Source: Raphanus sativus
Taxonomy: Eukaryota > Streptophyta > Magnoliopsida > Brassicales > Brassicaceae
Assembly (NCBI RefSeq): GCF_000801105.2
Contig: NW_026615338.1
Location: 1 to 64,000, forward strand
Reading direction: 5' to 3'
DNA: 64,000 bases
This document shows positions 32,701 to 40,825 of this stretch, one piece after another. A model generated the notes under the pieces. It saw only the letters and a program-made list of their open reading frames with translations, had not been told where the DNA came from and searched no databases. Numbering within the stretch: position 1 is the stretch's first letter; every line of letters starts with the position of its first letter. A program made the translations under genes and the position numbers.

Positions 32701-34117
32701 ACAAGTCTCCCTTGGTGACACCTTTGCCAAGCAACCTACTAGTGTCAATATCCTGAAAGTAGACATCATTAGGAGTGAAAGTAACACTGCAATTCAAGTC
32801 ATTAGTAGCTCTTTTAACAGATAACAGATTGGAGGTGAAACTAGGCATATAGAAAGCTTTAGAATCTTTGTTAAACAGCCTAAGATCACCAACACCTTTA
32901 ATTGGTACTCTTTCACCATTAGCTATTGTAACATTTCCTAAGGCAGGGACAATGTTTTTAATCAATTTTAAATCACTTATCATGTGGTGACTAGCTCCTG
33001 AATCTATAACTAAAGGTTTTGCCAAATCAAATTTAGTTATAGCTTTCAAAGAAGTACCACAAGCAGTAGCATGGAAAGAGGTACCAAGTGAGTTACCAGA
33101 GTTATCCTTAAGAAGTTTGATGAGAGCCTCAATGTCAGACCTCCTGATAGTCTCATCTTGATTGTTCCTTAAGGTTGAGCCACTGCTGGACGCCCCTCCT
33201 TTGCCCTCACAAGTATCACTAGTCTGGCGCATGGGGTTGTGTGGAGATGGCTCACCAATATCACCAGAGAAGTTTGCTTTGGCATCATTGTATCCTGTCT
33301 TGAACTTCTGTGGTTTGAGGTGGGGATGGAGTATCCAGCACTTGTCTTTGCCATGACCTTTCTTTTTGCAATGATCACAGATCCACACCTTCTTGTCTTC
33401 TGGTTTGTAAGAGCTTTTGTTTGCTGCTCCATCAGCTTGGTTGGCGAGTATCAAGTCCTTCTTTCCTCCTCCAAAGAGACCCACTGAGCCTTGCTCCTTT
33501 TGAATCTCACCACATACTTCATCTAGAGAAGGCAGCTCCTTGTTTCTTAGGATGTGCTTGATAAGGTCACCATAGCTTGAGTGAAGAGTTTGTAGCAAAG
33601 CAAAGACTTTATCTTGCTCTCTCCTTTGGTTAAGGACATCAGGATCAATAGTTGCTGGCCTGAGCATCTCAAGTTCAGCCCACAAGGATCTGAACTTCCC
33701 AAAGTGCTTATCAAAATCAGTGTCCTCTTGACTGAGTGTATTGATAGCCTTCTTGACTTCAAAGACCCTACTGATGTTGGATTTGTTTCCATACACCTTC
33801 TGGAGTGTATCCCACAGCTCCTTTGAAGTTTCACAATAGGAGTAACCTTCTTGGAGTGAGGGATCAAGACTGTGCTGAAGAATAGATAACACCAGCTGGT
33901 CCTCCTGACCTTTCTTCTTGGCGCCTGCATCAGCTACAACAACCTCTTTGCCATCCTCTCCTAGGATGGTTTTCTTTTGTGGCCTACCCTCTTCAACAAT
34001 CTCCCAAAGACCTCTGCCTCCAAGAGCTGTCTTAGCAAGCCTAGCCCAATGTAAGTAGTTAGCTCCCTTGAGAGTAACTGGAATCACAACCATTCTTGAG
34101 TTTTCTGCCATATCCAT
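29744..34117 (-). CDS. D Gag-Pol polyprotein, intact
   Basis: About 1457 residues, one frame. The start is the ATG at 34117 (MDMAENSRMVVIPVTLKG); an in-frame TTG just before it is not needed. Approximate residues: Gag core 10-230, CCHC knuckle CDHCKKKGHGKDKC 248-261, PR DSGASHHM 373, IN zinc-binding HARLGHPH to CEACILGKHC 502-535, IN triad D556 (HSDVW), D618 (RSDNGGEY) and E654 (VAERKN), giving D,D35E. A variable linker covers 800-900, RT MDVKNAFLQG is near 1053, YVDD at 1139-1142, RNase H DADWAGD near 1306, SSAEAEY near 1345. All catalytic residues are present. It makes the virus-like particle protein and replication enzymes of the element. Clade within Ty1 not assigned. Confidence 0.95.
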   Translation of the reverse strand: MDMAENSRMVVIPVTLKGANYLHWARLAKTALGGRGLWEIVEEGRPQKKTILGEDGKEVVVADAGAKKKGQEDQLVLSILQHSLDPSLQEGYSYCETSKELWDTLQKVYGNKSNISRVFEVKKAINTLSQEDTDFDKHFGKFRSLWAELEMLRPATIDPDVLNQRREQDKVFALLQTLHSSYGDLIKHILRNKELPSLDEVCGEIQKEQGSVGLFGGGKKDLILANQADGAANKSSYKPEDKKVWICDHCKKKGHGKDKCWILHPHLKPQKFKTGYNDAKANFSGDIGEPSPHNPMRQTSDTCEGKGGASSSGSTLRNNQDETIRRSDIEALIKLLKDNSGNSLGTSFHATACGTSLKAITKFDLAKPLVIDSGASHHMISDLKLIKNIVPALGNVTIANGERVPIKGVGDLRLFNKDSKAFYMPSFTSNLLSVKRATNDLNCSVTFTPNDVYFQDIDTSRLLGKGVTKGDLYLLEDTELAADLSHALNSISNFPKDVLWHARLGHPHSRALNIMLPSISFKSDCEACILGKHCKSVFSKSSTIYENCFDLIHSDVWTAPCLSREHHKYFVTFIDEKSKYTWITLMQSKDRVLEAFINFQNYVSNHFNAKIKILRSDNGGEYTSNAFKQHLAKYGMIHQTSCPYTPQQNGVAERKNRHLMEVARSMMFHTSMPKRYWGDAVLTACYLINRTPTRILQDQSPYQVLNKTRPSIEHMRVFGCLCFVLIPGEQRDKLSARSTKAVFIGYSPHQKGYKCFVPETRRVLISRDVKFVESRGYYDGKSWDELKDLSQSASDRADNLRRVMESLGVSMPSLPRVEAIPASAPSIGADNIEVTHPDHEGGSESVEHPAQDQENSMAHDQDERYSEPAVDTQEEAPSTGNESEQTSAPLRRSTRIRKPASNWNNTRVYFNAEAVAHPISATCSLAQYPEEHQVFMSELDQEYIPRTYEEAMQHKEWNASVGDEMGAMDKNGTWFETELPKGKKAVTSRLLFTIKYGANGKPERRKTRLVARGYTQVYGEDYLDTFAPVAKLHTIRIVLSLAVNLEWDLWQMDVKNAFLQGELEDEVYMRPPPGLENMVKPGNVLRLRKAIYGLKQSPRAWYHKLSTTLNGRGFVKSEADHTLFTLTSKEGIVVILVYVDDIIITGSNKEGILSTKTFLKHAFDIKDLGELKYFLGIEICRSKEGLFLSQRKYTLDILNEAGNLGSRKAKTPLEEGYKVLREGEYESTPFDDIKKYRRMVGKLIYLTITRPDVCFAVNQVSQHMGAPKVHHWNMVERILRYLREAPGQGVWMACNKSTEVVGYCDADWAGDRVDRRSTTGYCTFIGGNLVTWKSKKQKVVSCSSAEAEYRSMRKLTSELIWIKGLLRDLGIEINTPMTMHCDNQAAIHIASNSVFHERTKHIEVDCHKVRQAVEQQVILPCYTRSEDQLADIFTKAASSKVCEFIHPKLGLIDLSCH

Positions 34118-34204
34118 CAAGAACAGCTCAAGAACAGCAAGAACAACTCAAGAACAGAGAGAAAAATCAAAGAAAAAGAAATAAAAGAAGAACAGAGTAA
34201 TTGA

Positions 34205-34242
34205 TTTGCGGAAGAGATTAGGTTTCAAGAGCTTGTTGCTCT
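34205..34242 (-). other. D leader module: hairpin plus TTCCGCAAA box
   Basis: In the minus sense AGAGC (34238-34242) pairs with GCTCT (34228-34232), then TTCCGCAAA at 34205-34213. Confidence 0.6.
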
Positions 34243-34249
34243 GATACCA
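34238..34249 (-). other. D primer-binding site
   Basis: Minus strand TGGTATCAGAGC directly after the LTR. Confidence 0.9.
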
Positions 34250-34787
34250 TGTTAGATTATGAGAATTAAGAGAGTACTTAAGAGAGTTTATGTGAATCAG
34301 ATGATGAACATTGAGAGAGAGATGGCGAGAATAGAGAGAGAGAGTGACAAAGAGAATTTGAGGAAATGTTTTCCTTGCTTTAATTGATTCATGTGACAAT
34401 GTATATAAAGAGAAACAAATCTCAAAGATAATAATAAACAAAGGATTGTACTAAACTAATAAACAACTCTGTCTTGGACTGTTGTAGCACAGATCTCTCA
34501 GATGATAGTGACTGATCCCAAACGGCAGGAAGGACCACAAAGACTTTGCAGCTTGATTTCCAACGGCTCCTTTCTTTTCTTTGGCGACCTGATCACTTCT
34601 CTTTGACAACATCAGGCTCTCTTATAATTTAAATACTCCCCTTTCCCTCTCTTGCACTCCAAGCTAGGTTAAGTGGTTTGAACAGACTTGTACTTCAAGT
34701 TAGATTAATCCTTTGCGCCATCTTGTATATATTTGCTTCATCTTCTCATTAATCACACCAGCTGCTCTTTATTTCTTCATGTCAACA
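34250..34787 (-). repeat. D 5' LTR
   Basis: 538 bp, same as 29065-29602 by eye. Right TSD atcaa at 34788-34792. Confidence 0.95.
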
Positions 34788-34792
34788 ATCAA

Positions 34793-36948
34793 ATCACCTT
34801 TGAGCTTCTTCTTATGACCTGAGCTTGTCTCCCCCTTTCTTCTGGCTTCTTGCCTCCAATTAGGGGTTGAGACAAAGCTTGCCTTTGTTCATGAGCTCAA
34901 TAGGTACTTCCCTTGCATCAGTGTCTAGAATGTTGTTGAGGAGTGCTGAGCACTTGAATCCTCCACGCTTTTCTTCTCTCAACCAGCCTTGCATTGTTCT
35001 CTTGAATTTTAATCATGAAGGGGGACTTTGCAGCTCCATGATCTTCCACCATCATGTGATTGCTCAGCCAAGAATATCCCTAATTGAATAATCCTTATAT
35101 CCTTGCATCTGACTGGTGAGCACATTGAGGAGTGACAGCATTTCCATACTGATCACTTTGACCCTCTTTTTAAAATTTCCAACCTCTTGTTGGCCTTCTA
35201 TGAGGAAATGAGACATTGAACACTGAAAGCTTCATGGATCTTCTGGTAGCTCACTGATATTCCCCTCCTTTCACACAACCTCCTGCTGTGTTCAAGTGCT
35301 TGGACGTTACCACCATATTGCATTCACAGAACACTGAAAGCTTCACAGAGATACCAGCTTCTTCTTGAGTCTTGGTTGCTTCTTCTTCATCAGTAGCTAT
35401 CTTGAGAACTGCCCTTCACCAGATTAGCTCCCCTTCTTTGAAGAACCACCAAGTACTCTCCTACTGATCATTGAAGCTTCTCAATACTCCCCCACAAGCT
35501 TGGGACTGAGTATAGGAAGAACCAAGCTTGGAAGGATGATAGCTTCATGATCAGATCACAACATCAAACCATTACACTCTCACTACTGGTTCTGCCATCT
35601 TCACGGAATGCTTGTGTCTTCATAAGCTCTCCACAACCACCTCAACACCTGAGGCCGCTTTGCTAGAGTATCCTTCTTCATGCACAGCCAAGACTGCTCT
35701 GAACAGTCTCTTCGCTAGACACGCCACTACCTAAACCCCTGAGAGCTTCATCTTCATTCTTTGGTAATGGTAAGGAGGGAAAAAGGTCTTGAACTTTGGC
35801 TCCTTAGGTCACTCACATGATTCCCACCTTAAGCTTGAATTGAGTATAGATTCAAGCTTGAAAATGTGCCTCACTAAGCTTAAAATCAGGAGCACACCAC
35901 CCTAACAGCTGCGCTTAAATCACTGATTCACCATCTGCCTTCATCTTCAAGTACCATTGGATCACCGGTCTTCCTCTTGACTTAAGTGGTGACCTTCTTT
36001 TCTTGTGTGTCTTGGACCAGGAGCTCAACAACCCTCTTGGTCTGCGCTTCTTATAACCAGTCCTTACATCACAAGCAACTCTCATTGTCTTTCCTTGTGT
36101 GTCTTGGACCAGGAGCTCAACAACCCTCTTGGTCTGCGCTTCTTATAACCAGTCCCTACATCACAAGCAACTCTCATTGTCTCTTACAATGGACCAAACC
36201 TTTCTCTTGTCTTGTGGAAGATGTATGAACTCATATCACATCCTGAAACAACACTCAACCTCCAAACAAGATAAGACACACACTAGGATCAGACCTTGGT
36301 AAAACACCAATCCTGATCCCAATGTTATAAAAAAAAATGCAATGGACAGAATCTAAACAACTCATTCAAATCAAATCCATGCAACCAACTCTCTAAATGC
36401 ACATGAATGAAAACTCATTACAGACAAGGCAATTAGGCTACTTTTAATGATCATTTAAGCAACAATATGAATAAAAGACAATCAGAGACTAGAAAACACA
36501 TCTAATCACCTTACACAATTTACGAATGCATCACTGGACCAGGAACAACACATGGATGCAAAGAAAAATCAGAAACAATTTTAAAGATGCAATACAAGAC
36601 CAGGAAACTCTCCTAGACCTCTATCAATGAAACAAAACAGAAACAGAGACTAAGCAACACACTTAGACCAATTTAAAACCAGAACAACACAACTTCAGTA
36701 TCATGGGACAGAAACTAGGTTCAACAACCCTAGCAACATGAGCCTGTCCCAAGAACAAAACAAATCACACAACACAAATAATTAAACTAGAACCTGAACT
36801 AGACAAAACCTTGCTAGTAAATTCCTAGAACATAACACACACAACCAGAAACAATTTAAACAATTAAACAATCTCAAATTAAAGTTCAGGAGGTTAGCTT
36901 ACAACTCAAGGAACCTGAGCTAGTTCCTTGTACCTCCATGGACATGGT
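34793..36948 (-). other. C internal non-coding region, right part
   Basis: No credible reading frame on either strand. It holds degenerate look-alikes of the family 3' end (CTCCCCCACAAGCTTGG near 35487, TTAAGCTTGAATTGAG near 35830), a 92-bp tandem duplication at 36002-36182, and an A-rich stretch from about 36320 to 36890. Confidence 0.6.
36002..36182. repeat. 92-bp tandem duplication in C
   Basis: Copies at 36002-36093 and 36094-36182 (second slightly short) start CTTGTGTGTCTTGGACC and differ by only a few bases. Confidence 0.9.
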
Positions 36949-37272
36949 TCATCTGAACTTGGCAGGTTTGAGGTGTGGGTGAAGGTCCCAACACTTCCCC
37001 TTTGTGTGTTTTTCCTTCATGTCAGGAACACACTTAAACTCCCTCCTGTCCTCTTGCTGGTCGTGGGTCTTGGTGGTCAGAGAATGAGCTCCAGCTTTGT
37101 TGGCCAGAGAATAGTTTGAACAGCCTAGCTTTGAAGCTTCTTCAGTAACCTTGCTCCAAGAATGGTTTCTTTCATGAATTTTCTTCAGCAATTTGGAACA
37201 GAGGAGGTGGTTTAGTATCTTCTTTGTACCCTTGACAGTCTCTTGGGTCGCCATTTCTTTTGTGTTCTCCAT
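36949..37272 (-). pseudogene. C Gag remnant
   Basis: From the ATG at 37272 (MENTKEMATQETVKG) a frame of 107 codons ends in a sequence close to the family knuckle. HTKGKC and WDLHPHLKPAKF match KDKCWILHPHLKP, but the first CX2C pair is broken (CVPDMKEKH). It stops right after AKFR. The Gag core is largely deleted. The longer open frame back to 37566 crosses the primer site and is not coding. Confidence 0.65.
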
Positions 37273-37504
37273 CTTGAAGAGTTTTTGGACCAGTAGACAA
37301 TAGAATGTCCCTACTGGTTTTGCAACAGACTGGACTTTGATGAGGCTTGCTGGACTGAGCTGAAGCCTTCTTGAGTTCCAGACACTAAAGTTCTCCTTTA
37401 TCTTGAGTTCTGGTGAGTCTCTTCCCTCCTGGAAAAGCTTTGGACCAGAGGAAACAAGGATGAACAGAAACAGAGTTTTAAAGAGTAATAATAACTGGAA
37501 ATGA

Positions 37505-37544
37505 TTTGCGGAAGCTTTATAGGTTCTCAAGAGCTTGTGGCTCT
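37505..37544 (-). other. C leader module: hairpin plus TTCCGCAAA box
   Basis: In the minus sense AGAGC (37540-37544) pairs with GCTCT (37530-37534), and TTCCGCAAA lies at 37505-37513. Kept in an element that has lost pol. Confidence 0.6.
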
Positions 37545-37551
37545 GATACCA
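37540..37551 (-). other. C primer-binding site
   Basis: Minus strand TGGTATCAGAGC directly after the LTR. Confidence 0.9.
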
Positions 37552-38302
37552 TGTGAGAATTAACACAACAGAGTGTGAGAATGAAATAGAGACAGAGTAT
37601 GGTCGGATTTAGTGAGAAGAGAATGAAGAAAGTATGTGAGAATGAAAGAGAATGCAGTGAAGAGAATAAGTAAGTTTTAAGAGAATTCTTGAGAGATTGC
37701 TTGAGAGATTTAGTAACCAGAGATTATAAGAGATAGAACTGAGTATATTGAAGTGAGAGAGCACCTCTCCTTGAGATACAATTCGTCACACAAGGGCTAT
37801 ATATAGCCAAGATACATCCAGAAACCCTAGCTAATAGATAAACAATATCTTAGGGTTTACTTAAACTAATATTATCTTAGACAGAATTAAACAATCATTA
37901 TAGTGGGGAAATCTGAATCAGAGCAGGCTGGAGAGAGAGAGTGTGGCACGTCCAGAATGGGTGAAAGTGACCTGACCCAACAGCTCTTTGGCTAAGGTAA
38001 CATGTGATCTCCTTTTGAATTCAAACTAGATGCTTGGCGCCAATACTGTCTAACACTCTGAAGTATTGTCGACAGGAACTCCCTGACTTTGCACCATCTT
38101 GATCATTGCCCTGATAATGCACATTCTTGATCTTGATACTGATCTTGCACATTTCCCTCTTGGTGATTCAGAGCATGATCCGGATACTGTTTGATTCATG
38201 ATCTTCCTTGCGCATACTTTGGGCATTATTTCTTTTGCACCAACTTTGCACAAGTCGTCTTGATCACTCTCAGCTACTGCTTCTTCCTTCTTCATTCCAA
38301 CA
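37552..38302 (-). repeat. C 5' LTR
   Basis: 751 bp, same as 27430-28180 by eye. Right TSD tactt at 38303-38307. Confidence 0.95.
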
Positions 38303-39492
38303 TACTTGGATCACCTTGCTTATATCAAAGGATAGGGTGTTAGATGCTTTTATAAATTTTCAAAATTATGTATCTAACCATTACAATGCCAAGATAAAAA
38401 TTTTGAGATCAGATAATGGTGGGGAATACACAAGCACAGCATTTAAACAACACCTATCCAAGCATGGAGTGATCCATCAAACAAGCTGTCCATACACTCC
38501 ACAACAAAATGGAGTGGCTGAGAGAAAGAATAGGCACCTTATGGAGGTTGCTAGGAGTATGATGTTCCACATGAATGTGCCAAAGAGGTTTTGGGGCGAT
38601 GCAGTGATGATAGCATGCTACCTGATCAACAAGATACCAACCAAAATCTTGCAAGATCAGTCACCACATGAGGTATTAAACAAATATCGTCCATCTATAG
38701 ATCACCTTCGGGTATTTGGGTGTGTGTGCTTTGTTTTGATTCCAGGACAACAAAGAAACAAGCTGGAACCAAAGAGCACCAGAGCCATGTTTATAGGCTA
38801 CTCTCCTCACCAAAAAGGATACAAGTGCTATGTGCCAGATACCAAGAGGGTTCTAGTATCCAGGGATGTGAGTTTTGTTGAGTCCAAAGGCTACTATGCA
38901 GAAAAGAGTTGGGATGAAGTAAAAGACTTGTCTCAATCAGCATCAGATAGGGCTGAGAACTTGAGAAGAGTTATGAGGGGCATTGGCATCAGTATACCAG
39001 GAGGGAATACAACAGCTGAGTCAAGCTCTCATCAGGAGGGTTCCACAAGCAATAGAGACCAGGAGGGTCCTAGTAATGAAGCTGCTGCGGATGCTCCTCT
39101 TGATCCTGAGGGGGGGAAGATAACTGAGATACAACCACAAAGCTCAGTTTCTCATGATCAAGCAGAGCAACCAGAAGGATCAGTGGGTAGCAGAGATCAG
39201 ACGGATGATGAGGCTACAATACTAGAAGAACCAGCTCAAGCTCAACCACCAAGAAGAAGTGAGAGGATCAGACGTCCTCCAACAGATTGGGTGAATACAA
39301 GAGTGTATTTCAACTCACAAGCTGTGGCTCATCCCATCCAAGCTACATGCTCTCTAGCTCAGTTTCCTGAGAACCACCAAGTCTTTATGGCAAATGTGGA
39401 TCAAGAATTCATTCCGAGAAGCTATAAAGAAGCCATGGAGATAGATGAATGGAGAGAGTCTGTGGAGGATGAGATGGGGGCTATGGAAAAGA
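38303..39492 (+). pseudogene. A integrase segment and linker
   Basis: Continues A after C. It begins TWITLLISKDRV and has RSDNGGEY (near 38407), the Glu of GVAERKN, IN C-terminal RAMFIGYSPHQKGYKC, a Ser/Glu-rich linker and the start of the RT region (WRESVEDEMGAMEK), where G3 interrupts the frame. Bases upstream in the same frame belong to the C LTR, and those downstream to 39542 to the G3 LTR. Confidence 0.9.
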
Positions 39493-40421
39493 TGATGAGG
39501 ACATTGAACCTGATCTTACTGAACCAGACATTCAGGACATGATCAGCAACATTACCAAACCAGAGACTGAGCAAGAAGTGCCCATACCAACCGTGTTTAA
39601 GGGAGCTATCACTAGACAAAGAGCTAAGATACTTCAACATAAATTTAATGAGAGCATGATACTTGCTTCTGATCTTGGACAGGTTAAACAAGCTGAGGAA
39701 GATATCAAAGATGTGATCAAGAGAGATGCTGTGAAGATAGAGGAACCAAATGGGAGTTCTCAAGCATCAAGAGAAGATCTTTGGCCACTCATACCTGATC
39801 AGAGTCACAACCATTTGATGATCATTACCATAGAAGAACCCAATGCTTAAGAAGGTTCTTGGACATGGTTAGCTACGAGGCAAGCTCCTTGTGTGTGCTC
39901 TTTTCCTTACTCTTGGTTTTGTCCCACGAGGTTTTCCAGGAGGAGGTTTTTAACGAGGCCACAACTAGCTTACAAATCACCTTGAAGCATCTCGGTCCAA
40001 GACTAAGAAGAAACCATTTCTTCTTTGTTTCCTTATTTGAACCTTATGTTATTTTAAGTTCATTTCATTTGCATAGACAAGGGATATGTCCTTAGTCTTT
40101 ATATTGTTTTGCGAGACTCATGGGAGAAACACTTTTGATATTTTTTTAATAAACTTTCTTTGAAAGAAAACCTAGAGCTCTCTCAAACAGAACTCGCCGC
40201 CTCCTTGCCTTGTGAGACCAGCACCTCCACGGTTTGAAGGTTCCTTAGTGTTGTATCACGAGCTCTCCATCCCTCGTGTGGTGCACATCAATCCATCTTG
40301 TTCCTCACCCACGGCTTCTCTTGTTTGATTAGATCAAAACAATAGAACCACCTCTTGGTCTAGATCGGCTCCATCTCTCTTGCTTGGATCATACAGCCTT
40401 TGTCAGCTTAGGCTTGTATCA
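39493..40421 (+). repeat. G3 5' LTR
   Basis: TGATGAGGAC to TTGTATCA, 929 bp. The hairpin copy is at 39906-39946. Confidence 0.95.
39906..39946 (+). other. Conserved covarying hairpin (G3 5' LTR copy)
   Basis: Arms 39906-39916 and 39936-39946 pair at 10 of 11 positions (two G-U). The 19-nt loop has GTCCCACGAGG. It is followed by TTTTTAACGAGGCC. Confidence 0.65.
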
Positions 40422-40425
40422 TTTC

Positions 40426-40437
40426 TGGTATCAGAGC
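40426..40437 (+). other. G3 primer-binding site
   Basis: TGGTATCAGAGC, 4 nt after the LTR end; iMet type. Confidence 0.88.
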
Positions 40438-40452
40438 TGAAGTTCCTTCAGC
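40436..40452 (+). other. Hairpin at the end of the G3 primer site
   Basis: GCTGAAG-TTC-CTTCAGC, a perfect 7-bp stem with a 3-nt loop, overlapping the last two bases of the primer site. Confidence 0.6.
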
Positions 40453-40825
40453 ATCAGGTTGTATCTATCCTCCTTAGTTGTTTCAAATCTTGTAGTTCAT
40501 CTTGTTTCATTCGTTTTGCTTTTATCAAAACCAAAAAAAATATTTAGTTCAGTTGTTCTTGTTTCGTTTAGGTTTCGTGCATCCATATCTCTTGAAAACC
40601 CATATCTTGTTACTTGTTCATCTCGTTCTAGTTCATATTGTTTCATCCATTCGATTCAAAAAAAAAAAAAAAAGAAGAAATCTTTCAAGTTGCATCAACC
40701 GTGTTCTTCAAGCATATTTCAAACTTTCCTTTTTAGCTTGATCGGTTTTCCCTTTTACTTTATTCTCTTTCCATTAATCTTATTTTCGAGATTTACCTAA
40801 GTTGTTCTTCTCTTTGACAGGTACA
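40453..40825 (+). other. G3 leader, possible 5' UTR intron
   Basis: Non-coding with an A-run near 40658-40673. A donor-like CAG|GTTGTA lies at 40458 and an acceptor TTCTCTTTGACAG ends at 40820, five bases before the Gag ATG. Splicing is only inferred. Confidence 0.4.

Larger units (their letters stand above)
29065..34787 (-). mobile_element. D: complete Ty1/copia element with intact Gag-Pol
   Basis: The LTRs are 29065-29602 and 34250-34787 (538 bp each, no difference seen), with TSD atcaa (29060-29064 and 34788-34792). Primer site, leader module, full polyprotein, conserved hairpin and polypurine tract are all present. It is the only Ty1 element in the window that is complete and uninterrupted with a normal Gag, so it is the best candidate for an autonomous source. 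Confidence 0.96.
27430..38302 (-). mobile_element. C: non-autonomous Ty1-type element with Gag remnant, containing D
   Basis: The LTRs are 27430-28180 and 37552-38302 (751 bp each), with TSD tactt (27425-27429 and 38303-38307). It has a primer site at 37540-37551 and polypurine tract at 28181-28195, both minus strand. Without D, the internal part is about 3.6 kb and holds only a Gag-like remnant; PR, IN, RT and RNase H are absent. It is a large non-autonomous derivative of the family that still moved, presumably with proteins supplied by relatives (inference). Confidence 0.93.

Noticed and set aside
36949..37566. The full 205-codon minus-strand frame of C as a Gag
   Set aside because: Its first third translates the primer site and leader. 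Only the part from the ATG at 37272 resembles Gag.
38208..39542. A 444-codon open frame as a separate gene
   Set aside because: It begins in the C LTR and ends in the G3 LTR; only 38303-39492 is A pol.
39539..39850. A 103-codon frame in the G3 5' LTR
   Set aside because: It is the 5' LTR copy of the sequence that codes for the Pol tail in the 3' LTR; here it has no start of its own and no upstream Pol.
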